Below the pieces are notes generated by a model, which was not told where the DNA came from, ran no database searches, and was given only the letters and a program-made list of their open reading frames with translations. Made by a program: the position numbers and the translations under genes. From contig NC_079496.1 in assembly GCF_030052815.1 (NCBI RefSeq), positions 10,803,100 through 10,867,099 on the forward strand: DNA of 64,000 bases, written 5' to 3'. Position 1 is the first letter of the stretch; every line of letters starts with the position of its first letter. Positions 48,441 through 60,476 of this stretch are shown piece after piece. Source of the DNA: Hevea brasiliensis. Its lineage: Eukaryota > Streptophyta > Magnoliopsida > Malpighiales > Euphorbiaceae.

Positions 48441-49589
48441 ACACATCTTTAAGTTTCGATTTCTGGTTACTGAGTCTTGAGAAATTAAAAAATGAAAATG
48501 AAAAAAGCGAGTCTTAATTGGGGACGGATTTTATATGTCGGACTTGAAATCCGGATTTAAAATGCCGTTAAATGCCACGTAGGATGGAACTGTCAAATGT
48601 GTGGGAAAAAGATCGAGATTGGGGAAGTGAAGATGGACGGCTCAGAATTTGATTTGAGAGTATCTCTTGAATTAACGGCTGTGATTCAATATTCGACCGC
48701 GCAAAGAAAATGGCATCTTTTGCATTTGCATGGATGGGTCCAGACAGAGGTTAGGAAATTAACTAAAAAAGGGAATTTATACTGCAATTTTTTTAATAAA
48801 TTAAATGTTATTTATAAATAATTATCATTATTAAAAATTTAAAAGGAATTTGATTTGATTTATAACTCTACTAATTTTAATTATAAATAAATTAATATTT
48901 AATTTAATTTATAAATTTAAAAATTATTTAAAATAAGTTAATAATTATAAATAAGGTATGATTATCTATTTATTTTAAAATTATTTTTTTATTAAATAAA
49001 AAATTATATTATTTACAATTTTTTTAAAATATCAACACTAATTTCATTTTAATAACTAAAACACTCAATTATATATATATATTTGCCCATCTTGACAAAT
49101 TAAACACCTTTAAATATTTAAATTATTTAAAAATTAATTTTAAATAATTTTATTAAATAATTAACTATTAATTTTTAAATTAATTTATAAAATAAAAAAT
49201 AAAAGTTTAAAAGTAAGTAGCAAATTTAAACAATCTCTTAATTATAAAATATAGAAAATAAAATATAAAATAAGTTAAAATTATAAGTAATTATAAAAAA
49301 ATAAAAAATATTTTATCATAATTTATTTATTGTAAATAAAAATTATTTTATTAAAATTAACATTTAATACGGCGATAAGATTTAAAAATAAAAAATAAAT
49401 ATAAATAAAGTAAACTAGAAAATAAAATCTCATCGAAAAAAATAATGGAACATGATTTTGCATTGATTGCTAACATTGAGTCGTTATGGATATGTTAATC
49501 AAATTTTTCTTAAAGTTAAATCTTGATGGCATCACGAATCATGGGCATGCTTATTCTCAACCACGCGTTCCTATTGCACCCTCTTAACA
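48441..49589. other. DEK upstream region and AT-rich intergenic
   Basis: 48441-48760 is of mixed composition and may hold the DEK promoter. 48780-49450 is almost pure A/T with no gene. Confidence 0.4.
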
Positions 49590-51426
49590 TGTTACGACCC
49601 AACCTATGAGTCAGACCGACACTAAGACCTAGGCCAGCCTAAAACTCCCGAAATCTATAGTAAGCCTTACTATTTCTTAACCCAATCCTAAGACCCATAT
49701 TGAGCATAATTTCAAGAAATCAACTGGACAGAGTCAGGCCATGACATGGGCCATCCAACGGAAAGTTTTTTACTCACCAAACCTATAAACACAATATATA
49801 TATAACAATTGGGGGATCTCAGCTCACCTTCCAAATACTCATAACAATACTAATTCAAATGGGAGCTCAACTCTCTCACTCAACCCAATGATCATCCATG
49901 CATACTCATATATTATGCTTACAATTGCAGTTAATACATACATAAATATCCAAATGAGTACATCACTAATAATAATAATACATGTGAAGTTCTAGAACAG
50001 AATAAAAGAACAAAATAAAATTAAATGTCGATAGTAGCCCTACGAAGAAGAGAGCAAGTTAAACTCATTAAAGGACCTCCTGTATCTTGAAAAAATAGAT
50101 AAAAAGGAGTGAACGTTCAACTCAGAGAGTAAAATACTAATTTTAAGTACAATTTCTATAGCTATCTAAAACTAATGCATCCTAAAGAGTGGAATGCAAC
50201 ACCTTCATAGTTTTCATACAAATCCTATCATAAATAAAAAAAAAAAAAGGTAATTTGGAGCACTCACACACCCATATAATTTTCAAACAGTACATATATG
50301 GGAGTTGATCCCCTATACAGCTCTCTTAATCTAATCTTTGCCAGCGAGTACATCTCAAGCTGGACTTTCTCTTAATAGACCAAATACGGGGGCCAGCGAG
50401 ATTATCTCGAGCCGTGCCTACCCAGCTTATCCATAAAAGGATTGGGTTCCAGCGAGGCAAGCTTTAGCCGCGTCTACTTGTCCTATCCATATCTAATATC
50501 ACACAGCACACGCACGCCAACACACGCACACTGCTCCAAATTACCATAAAACAACATCCATAATATTTTATTAAATAAAAATGCAATATAAAATGTGCCT
50601 AGTATTTAACTATATAAATATATATTTATAAGTGATGAATGGACATGCCTGAACATATAATAATATTGAAATTATAATTAAAATCAATATTGTACTCACA
50701 GATGTAAACCGAGGTCACTGTGGTGGCTGGGCGGAGGAGGAAGGCTATACCTGCTCACCTGACAATTATATTACAATTATTTAATATAATTGACTCAATA
50801 TAAACTTAAAAAGAACCAAAGACACCATAAGTTGTGCCGAAAATTCGGTAGAGTTTCCCTATACCTAGGACCCACCCAACCTGCAAAGTAGTTCAAATCA
50901 CACTTCTAAAGCCACTCATCATCTCAACAATAACACCTGGGCCCTCCAACTTAGGTAAATCTCACATAATCTAACAATTCAATTATAAGGTTTAAAACAG
51001 ATATTTTACAAAAGTCATTATAGCTAGCTTTAAAAATTCTAAAATTTTATCCTACGGTCCTTAGCAATATTATAGAGCTAACGCAATAGGAATTATAATT
51101 TTCTAGCTACCCATGAATATTTTATGAAATTTTATTCTAAACCCAGCACTATAAAATTGAAGAAACTCAGAGTTTAGGTTTACCTATACCAATTCTGATG
51201 CTTGAAGGCGTCCGGAGCGTCTGAAAATGGTAGGGTAGCCTATAACTTTGACCCAGTTCTGAAGTGATTCTGGCAGCTTATCTGCTCGACCCAAAATTGT
51301 AAATCCGGGTGACGATCGAATTGCCACAAAATGAAAGTACCTACGCAAAGCCCATAACACCAAGGGTTAGACTAAAATATTTATATTTACATATAAAATA
51401 ATTATTTGAAAATTATGGGTGTTACA
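49590..51426 (-). repeat. Ty3/gypsy 3' LTR (1.84 kb)
   Basis: Ends TGTTACGACCC and GGGTGTTACA give the TG...CA termini and an inverted tip. At 51427 the next bases on the minus strand are a polypurine tract, TAAGGGGGAGAGAA, preceded by TTTGAGGACGAATTTTCTG, the standard 3' end of chromovirus-type gypsy elements. So this is the 3' LTR of a minus-strand element. Confidence 0.88.
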
Positions 51427-53390
51427 TTCTCTCCCCCTTACAGAAAATTCGTCCTCAAATTTTACACAAGGTAGAATAAAGAATTACAAGATTACACAGT
51501 GGACAAGTACAGGTATTAACTAATGCAAAATAAACCAATAATGAATGTACCTGAGGTTTTGAGCATTAGGGGCCAAATAAATGATTTAGCCTCACATGAG
51601 ATGTGATAGGCAAGGAGTTGCTCATTTATAGTTTGTTGTGATTCGAATAATGGATGTGCCTGAGATTGATCAACAAAACTATAAGAATTCAATCACCCAC
51701 TAGAAATCCATCCAACTAGGATTTCCGTTTCCTACTTTGGAAGTGTAGGATTCGCCAAGTTAGCAGGAGGACTAATTTGATTAAAAGACTATAATCATTT
51801 TGATTAATTACTTCATACATTTACTAATTAATCTTATTATTTTCTGCAGTTTATATTTTGATAATAATGAGTACACAACAAACACCACCATCTAATGTCC
51901 TTGCGGGCATACTTGATCATAATAGGTTAACAGGACCTAATCTTTTTGATTGGCTCAGGAACCTGAAGCTTATCCTGAACATAGAACATATAGGATATGT
52001 TATAGATTTAAAAGTTCCTGGTCCCTTACCTCCAGGGGCCACTCCAGAGAAATTTGAAACATTGGACAAGTGTAAGGTGCATGATATGAAAGCCAGGTAT
52101 TGCATGCTAGCTTCTATGACTAATGAATTACAAAAGCAATATGAAAACATGCAAAGTGCAACTAAGATCCTTCTTCACTTATAAGAGTTGTATGGTGAAC
52201 ATAGTAGGCATGCTAGATATGAGATATCTAGACAGCTGTTCCGAATGAAGATGTCAGAGAGACAGAATGTAGGAGATCATATTCACAAGATGATCCGACT
52301 TATAGAGCAGCTGAAACATCTTGACTTTCACATGGATTTCCAACTGTAAACGGATTTGATCCTTCAATCCCTACTAGAGTCTTTTGGAAATTTTGTCACA
52401 AATTTCCATATGACCAAACAAGAATGCACTATGGCTGGCTTACTTAACATACTGGTTATTACTCAGAAGAATATACTGGGCAATAAAGGAAAAGAGGTAA
52501 CTTTAGTTGCATCTTCTTCTTCAGCTGGAAAGTCCAAGAAGAAGAAGGCCAACAAGAAAAAGAAACATCAAGTTCCTGGTCCTTCCAAGAAAGCAACCAA
52601 ATAGAAGGGCTAAAAGACCGAAGCTGGGCAAGGCAAGGGAAAGTGTTTCCACTGCCAGAAGGATGGGCAATGGAAAAGGAACTGCCCAGAGTATCTAGCT
52701 TCTCTAAAGGACAAGAAAGATAAACCTTCAGAAGGTATGTCTATATCTTGTTATTTAGATTTTGATGATGCTCCTAGTTCATCTACAACTTGGGTTTTAG
52801 ATACTGGTGTGAGTTCTCATATTTCTTTTGATATGTAGGAACTGGCAAGTAGTAGCAGCTTGCAAGCACGAGATGTTAGACTCCGGATTGGCAATGGCTC
52901 AAGCTCTGACTCCCAGGTACACTCTTCTACCAATTAGCTCCTCCATAAAACCTTAACCATAGGGATCTATTTTGACCTTAGCTACCTCATTTGAAAGTCC
53001 ACTATGGCTACTGACTGCTCCTCAAAGGTTGGGTTTTCCCTCAACTCCATTGTATTGGGTTGTAACACATGGGAATGATCAGGTATGTACTTCCTAAGCA
53101 TGGAAATGTGGAACACTAGATGGACGTGAGAAAAGCTTGGTGGAAACTCCAACCAATAGGCCTATGCTCTAACTCTATCAGTAATCTCAAAAGGCCCTGT
53201 GTATCGAGATGCGAGCTTGCCCTTCTTCCCAAATCTCATAACTCCCTTCATCGAAGAGACCTTCAGGAATACATAATCGCCCACTGCAAACTCTAAATCC
53301 TTTTGCCTAGGATCTGCATAGCTTTTTTGTCTGCTATAATGTCCTAGCTATCATCATCATTTTATAGCGAAACTCGTACCTCAAACCACT
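51427..53390 (-). mobile_element. Ty3/gypsy internal region: integrase C-terminus and polypurine tract, interrupted
   Basis: On the minus strand 53390-52893 encodes YADPRQKDLEFAVGDYVFLK, a GMRFGKKGKLASRYTGPFEI-like stretch, AYWLEFPP, HVHLVFHISMLRKYIPD and VLQPNTMEL. This is the C-terminal domain of gypsy integrase, followed by a chromodomain-like EECTWESELE. Stops are present. The region then breaks at about 52893 where a copia fragment is inserted, and resumes near 51490 to the polypurine tract (51427-51441). Catalytic integrase, reverse transcriptase, protease and gag are not recognisable beyond 53390. Confidence 0.85.
51490..52892 (+). mobile_element. Copia fragment inserted in the gypsy element: leader, gag, zinc knuckle, protease start
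   Basis: From 51858 a gag frame starts MSTQQTPPSNVLAGILDHNR and continues through LYGEHSRHARYEISRQLF, DLILQSLLESF and a Lys-rich segment. A CCHC-like knuckle follows, CFHCQKDGQWKRNC, with Gln replacing the usual histidine position, then TWVLDTGVSSHIS, the aspartic protease active site (DTG). In-frame stops occur after ILLHL, after DFQL, in the Lys-rich stretch and after SFDM. It ends abruptly at LRIGNGSS. The 51490-51857 part is leader with no clear LTR. It runs opposite to the host gypsy element. Confidence 0.85.
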
Positions 53391-56335
53391 CCTCAATCTT
53401 TTTTTGACATCTTCAGTACTCACTATACCTCCACTACGCTTGACTTGATATCTCATAACTTCAATAAGCTTTGGTGCTTGCCTCTCCTTCATTGTGTCCT
53501 AACGTATCTCTTAGTGACTTCAGTCCCCATTCCCCTGTTTCAACAATCTCTACTTTTCAAAGACATAACTTATATTCCTTATCCTATAGTATCCTATGAG
53601 ATGCTTTCTTGTAGCACCTGTCATAGGCATCTCATTCGAAATTTCTACTTGTTCTATGACCTTAATGGTCAATACCTATGCATCTTCTCACTCCTATGAT
53701 ACTTCGAATTTCCAATCTCCTTTGTGTCATTACTAAGGTCCTTAGACCAACTCCTGTCCATCTGATGCACCTAGTCATATAGAGTTCCATTGAAATGCCA
53801 AGTGTACCTACACCATCTATGCTTCTTCTACACTTTGATATGGTATCCTGCAGCACTAGCCTTTGTTCCCCTTTATTACCAATCTCTGTGGTGTAAGGAT
53901 GTGACTTATACTGTCTATTTTACAACGTCTCATGAAACACCCTTCAGAAACGACTAATTTTGCATGCACCTTACCCAAGATCATTGATAATTCTGTTGGC
54001 CATTGAAGCTTTAGCTAGATCCTCTCATACTAAAAACATTTTTACCTTCCTAATTCCATGATACTGCAAGCTTCTAACTTACTTTGTATCACCAAAGAGT
54101 TCATTGTAACAATTCCTACCTATCTTAGGTAATTAGTTGTGTAGAGTTCCACCCAGTCAACACTACTTATCATAACCTACTCATTTCTTGAAAAGAGAGT
54201 TTCTTGACATATGCTTAAAACTTCTTACTATCTGATGTGTTTTCGGACACATTGGTACTTGGATCAAGGCTCCACAACTCCTTTAACCTACCATTTTACC
54301 ATAACTTATCCTAAACATCTCCTAGTGTTCCTCTCATAGCATTTCTTTCTAGTCTTTTCTCACCTCGTGCCTTTTTCTTAAACATGTTCATCCCATCATC
54401 AAATTTGAGCCTTCATTTATTTCTTCGTCTAGCACGATTGCTAGCTTCACTACTTCTAGAATTTTAACGCTGTGATTCATTCCTACCCATACATCTTTCA
54501 TCTTAATAGCACTATAGTGTCGACCTACTACTCATGTTCTATAACACATGTAATTCAGCATGGAAGGTTCCTGTTGTTCCTCCTCTCCCAACTTGACCAT
54601 TAGAAAATTATTATTCCCTACTACCTTTGGTAGGAAATTGTTTGTCATTGTTAGTTAGGGGCTCTTTAACCTATAAGTTCTATTGGAACTATCATGGCAG
54701 TGGGAAGTGTGTGTTGTACTATAATCTGAGAGAAGATATTTCACGCGTTCGCTTTCCTTAATATGGCCATATTCACTGCCCACAGCTTTCCAAACTTTAG
54801 CCTAAAATTTATCCATTAGCAAAAGTTTCATCCATCGAATCTCATCCACAGATAGCACTCCCTCCAGCCATAGTTCAGAAGGGCTACGAGCCTTAGTAAC
54901 TAATTTGATCTGACTTCTGTCACTACCCTAGTCGTCCATCCATCCTTGACATTTGGTATGCACTTACCGTCATTCTCATATCAGGAGATTGTGTATGAAT
55001 TGGTGCTTATCAAACTCTCAAATAACTAGGTCTCCTTGACTCAGTCTCTGTTCCTTATATAACCCTCTAGAACCAAAAGCATGAGCTAAACTTGAAAAGA
55101 AAGAAAAATATCCTCTTATAGTAAACTACACCTGATTGTCCATATAATAATGTTTAACCTATGTTTTTTGGTCTTTCTCTTCAAATTTCATCATCTCCTA
55201 GCACAATTGTGCTCTACCAATAAGGTACCATCTGCATGAACCCTTTACCGTACCATTGTCCTTCCTAAAATAATATTTTATAATTTATTAACTTTACTTA
55301 TACTCGATCTATGATTCATACCTATCATCATTTATATTGTGCCATTAACTTTTGTTGAATTCTAAAAGATTTCTGTCACTAATAGATTCTTCCAGCACTA
55401 ATTCTACCCTTACCTATGGTCATTAATTTGATCCTTGAACTTTCTAGTGATTTATAACCACCAATACTTGTCGCTTTTCGTTCTACCCCTATTATTGTTC
55501 TGCCATTATTACTTCACTGTAAAGTGATTCTGTTGATCACACTAAAGACGTTTGCCTGACATTCATAACAAATTTCTAATTACCTTCTCACTATCTCAAA
55601 AGTCTAACCTAAAGCCTAGGTGTCATTATCTATCATTCTTTCCTCTCTTCATGCCTATTTGATCTATTAGATTGACTTTTATTCAACTTACTACTTACTA
55701 ACTTCTTTTCTCTGCCTAATTAGATAGTTTGTAATACCATTGCACACCTTCTAGCTTTTGCTCATTATTATTGCATTCCTCGCCTAATCTTCTTGATAAT
55801 GTTAACAAGTTAAAGGAATCTTGCCCCATTGCTATCCACTTCACTTTCGGAATAGGGAAGAGATAAAGTATGATCCAATCATGCAACTCCAAGCTCCATA
55901 TTCTAGCCCCTGACACTACCTCAACTACGTCATGCTATGAGTATCACATTACTAGATTCCATACCTCCATCACTATTCTCACTAATGTGGTCCCATTTTG
56001 GATTCTCCATCCTTGTCATTCACCTTACAAAGAATAATACTTAGCCTACCCTATATCTTAACTTTGTTCCTTTTATTCTGTGTCCTTTAGGTTATCCTTT
56101 CATTTATTTCTTTTATCTTATCCAAAATAGAACTTGACTATTCTATCCTTGGTTCCATTCTTCTTCCAACATGATAGCTATACTTGCTAACTGTATCTTT
56201 CAGAGTCTCTACTAGGTTATCACATATCTGTGCTACTCAGATTTGGTTCTTTGACCACTCTAGCTAGTAGTTTCATTGGCATTTAGATTATGTTGCGTCT
56301 GCAATCAATTGTCCGAATTTTCATTTTGCACTTTC
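53391..56335. other. Degenerate, pyrimidine-rich (plus strand) repetitive tract
   Basis: No recognisable protein in any frame. It contains diverged copies of a unit of about 358 bp: the words ATGATACT...CTTTGTGTCA...TAGAGTTCCA near 53690-53790 recur near 54060-54145. The same style of sequence continues beyond the solo LTR at 63537. It may be decayed gypsy internal DNA or an old tandem repeat. Confidence 0.4.
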
Positions 56336-56461
56336 TGTAACTCCTTCACTATAGGTAGTCCATACATTCTACTGTTCAGATGACTAACGTCTGTTCGAAT
56401 AGTCAGGATGTCTGAAACTACACTTAAATTATAGTGAGGAGACATAAGATGATAGAATAAA

Positions 56462-59400
56462 TGTTATACCTTACCCCTCCGTAAGGCATCACATGATCTC
56501 ATAGTATACTTAATGAATTACCGAACTTCGCCTACTGATAACCCATTAAATACACTACAAGAGATTTTAAAACAATTTTACTTCTTTTTGAAGGTGGCGA
56601 GCACTTTTAACACGTATTAAAAAACTTTTAATTTAAGTTTAAATGCTAGGTAAAATTTTTGACAAATTCTATTTTTCCCCAAATTTTATAAAAATTTCAG
56701 CAGAGTGCCGGCTGTAATTGAGAAAAACAAAAAATTTTGACCTGTAGAAAACACTTTCAAATAGTGCACTTCATCAAATCTCAACCACCAATAACTCAAT
56801 TCAACACAAATCAACTCAATCTCCACAATTCATAGTATTTCCAAAACAATTAAATAAACTCATTCACATGGAATTTAAAATATTTAATTTACATTAATAA
56901 TTTAATTTACAGATATAAAATCTCAAAAATATTATTATTACACATTGATTGTATAACTGCTCAGTCTACATTAATATATATGACACCAAGCTATTTATAT
57001 CAAAATAATTATAAGGGTATAAATAAATACCCGTACAAAAATCTCGGTGTAGTCCTTGACTAATCAGCAGCTCACTCTGCTACTTTTTCCTTTTCTCTAT
57101 CTGCGACAACAAAAGAAGCTATCGCTGAGTATAATTTACTCAGTGGTGCACAATAAAAATTTAAAATGCTTAATATAAAATATTTATTGACAAATCACAA
57201 TTCAAATATTTCACAATCTCATTTCACAATTTTTAAAGCTCATTATAACACAATTTTGGTCAAACAATTTAGTAACACAGTGTTACCAATCCATACACAA
57301 CTTAAGTCATGACACAAAATTTTCAATCAATGCCGTGTTATACACCATGACAAAACGATCTACAACCTCATTAATCGAAATCAATGAGGGAGGTGGCTAG
57401 CTAGCTAATGAGTACTCATCCGATCTCGACCTCAACTGGGAAGCCAGAGAGGGAGGAAAATAATCTATCTCAACCCCATAAATGGAGGACGAATAATAAG
57501 GTACTGTCATGCTAAGTGTGAATCCAAAATCAATTTAAAACAATTTATTCAAATAATTCATAAGAAATCCGATCAATTTCCAAAGTCATATTTGCAGTCA
57601 CAATGTGGCAACACAATTCATAATCACACAGAAATTTCATAAAACATAACAAATCAATCTTCAATAAGAAAATGATTAAATAGATTTATTGTGCACAAAC
57701 CTTATGTGAGTCGCCTCTAGGCCTTGACTCAATTTGCCCTATCCTTTTTCAGGTATTTTTCAGCTGAAACACGCAAGTTACAGTGTTTCAGTATCTTATT
57801 TCATAATAAATCCAATAATTAAATTTATGTCTACTTAATTCTAGCCCTAATATGCTTAAAATAACGTTATTTGAAGTTTGCATTTTGAGGTTACTATTCA
57901 TGACAATATTCAAGTCAAAATATTAACTTTCTTATACTTAATAAGTATGTGGATTCCAATTACACCCACATATCACATTTTGGGTGCCTAATTTGTTGGT
58001 TTAGGTTGTCATTTTAATTTCTAGGTTTCCTAAGATAAAATTCAATTTTTTCAGTTTTGGTGCCATATTTTGCACTGTTTTGTTGGTCTAGTTACTGTAG
58101 GAATTTGGCTAAGTGTTCTAGTTGTTCCTTATTGTCTTAGATTTAATTCCCTTTTTGAATCACTCGATTTAGAGTTTTGTAGCCCAAGATATGACCATTT
58201 GAATAGGGCTGGTCGGATTGGTGTTACCCATAATTTCTGGGCATTTTATTGGTTCTGGCAGTTTTGGACAACTAATTTTGGGTGGCAAAATGACTTGGTT
58301 ATGGGCAGAATTTGAGTTGATGTTCTTCATGAAAGTTGTAGTTCTGTGTCATAACTTTCCAATGCCACAAAAATCAGGTCATTTGGACCTGTGTAGCCCA
58401 AGTTATGGCCAAATGAACAAGCACTATTCATTTCGTCATTTTTGTACAGTGGTAGTGCACATTATCCGGATTTGACCTAATTATTTACTATCTAAATGTC
58501 ATTTTCTGGGCATGGTCTCTAAATAAAAATTGTGTCTTTATGTGTCTAATTTTATTCCCAATTAGCCTCACACCAATTGGGTTGATAAAATTTCAGTTTT
58601 GGTCCCTGAAAGTGCCTAGGTCAATTTGCCAGATTGGGACTCCTAACCAATCCGAATTGTATTTTGTTTCTCCTCATTCCTACACATCACAATTGGTCCC
58701 AATGGACCATTTTTAACCTCAATTAGGGTCAATTGCATCAATTGACCATTTCCTTCAATTTTTCTCCCAATTTCAAGAGCTCAAGAACCCTAATTTTGCA
58801 ATTCATTTAATCAATGAAATTAAAGTGTATAATCTTACTCTACATACTTAATTCAACTTCTCTATCACTATAATTTCATCAAACTCAAGCAATTTCTACC
58901 TCCCTATAGGCTGGCCAAAATTTACCATTAGTCCCCCATAATTGTTTTGTTTACATTTTCACTTTAATTCTAAGTTAATTTAGCTAGAAATATAAGCATT
59001 GAACTAGAAATTATAAGTTTAGATTACTAACCTTTCTCTTTGAAATTCAACCAACCAAATCCTTCACTTTTATTTCAAAATTTCTTGATCAATCTTCTTT
59101 TCTAGTTGCCCAAACAAGGTTTAATCAACAAAATTGGGGAATTTATGTGAGATTTTTAGGGTTTGTGGAGCTTGAAATCAAGCTTCAATGGAGGATTTTG
59201 AGAGAGAGAAGAGAGAGGGGTGAGGGACGGCAATTAAAGGAAGATGAAGACCAATTTCCTTTTTCAATTATTTTTGTTTTATCCTCATTTTGACTTAGTC
59301 AAAAATTAAGGAAATTAAATTCCATTTTTGACATCATAGGTGATGTCACTAAAGTGATGTAATAAACCTATTTTCATTTTTTTTTCTTTTTCTTTTATTT

Positions 59401-59899
59401 TTCCATAGTTCTTTAATTTAATTCTATATTCTGAAATTTTCATTTCTTCGATTTTCTTTGACAGTTAAGTCATGAGTCACCTTTAAGGGTGAATTGACCA
59501 ATTTGCCCCTCGCCGGCTTGATCCGATTTGCAAATAATTTGATCTTTCTTCTGAATCCCTGACCTACTTATTAGTTCTTTTCTGTTGTTTTCTCTTTTCC
59601 ACTAGGTTCGCAATAGTCCTTAGGACTGCAGCGTCACAATTCCCCGTTCAAAATTAGAGTTAGGAATGACCTCGCAGTCACTTCCCGAGAAGGTCACCCA
59701 TCGCTGTGACCCTCGGCTCAATTAACTTTTTATGCTTTGTATTTCTTACTTAGACTTAACTATCTGATAATTACTATTTATTTTTATTTAGGGCTTTTCT
59801 AGATGTCTTAAACATAATTCTAATCCTCTTAATTGTCTGAACCGACACCGGTCTCCAAAACAGTGCAATATAACAGGCTATGCATATAGGGGTGTTACA
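56462..59899 (-). repeat. Solo LTR (inner), 3.44 kb, with perfect 5-bp target duplication
   Basis: It begins TGTTATACC at 56462 and ends GGGGTGTTACA at 59899. ATAAA flanks it at 56457-56461 and 59900-59904. There is no primer site or polypurine tract next to either end, so it is a solo LTR. Its orientation is opposite to the outer LTR; the minus assignment follows the similar layout of the polypurine-anchored LTR at 49590-51426 and is inference. Confidence 0.88.
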
Positions 59900-60453
59900 A
59901 TAAAGATCAATTAACGGTATAGGAAAAATAAAAGAAGTGAAATGTAATCGGTTAAATGAGCACAAGTCCCAGTGATAGGTGACCTTACTGGGAAATTATA
60001 GTGAGTCCGGTGCAACTCCAAATTCAAGTAGAACCCTATAAAACCCTTAATGAAGACTCAATTGAAGGAATTTTTATGAGTTAATAAGCCAAGAAAATGA
60101 GTAAAAATAAGCACAAAGCAAAGGAAGATAAGGAGTTATCAAGTATTACGGGAAAGACAGATATAAACCCGGTAAGAGTAAAATTTAATCAATTAAATTT
60201 AAAGGTTCAATATTGACAAAAAAAAAAGAGTTATTAAATTAATGAAGCTAGATTAATTTAATTAATTGAGATTATGGAAATTAAATATAATTATTAAAAA
60301 GTCAAAATTTAATGATTATAAACTTCAAAATAATTACAAAATTGCCATTCTAATTATTTACAATATTGCCATTAAACATTTATTTAATATATTTGTCTAT
60401 TATTGAGCTAAAATTTCCGCCTTCATCGTCATCAATTCCCGTCCATTGCTGTT

Positions 60454-60476
60454 TCTCTCTCTCTCTCTCTCTCTCT
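60454..60476. repeat. (CT)n microsatellite in the outer LTR
   Basis: About 11 CT units inside the outer solo LTR, at the place where the inner LTR has a matching GAGAGA tract in opposite orientation. Confidence 0.9.
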
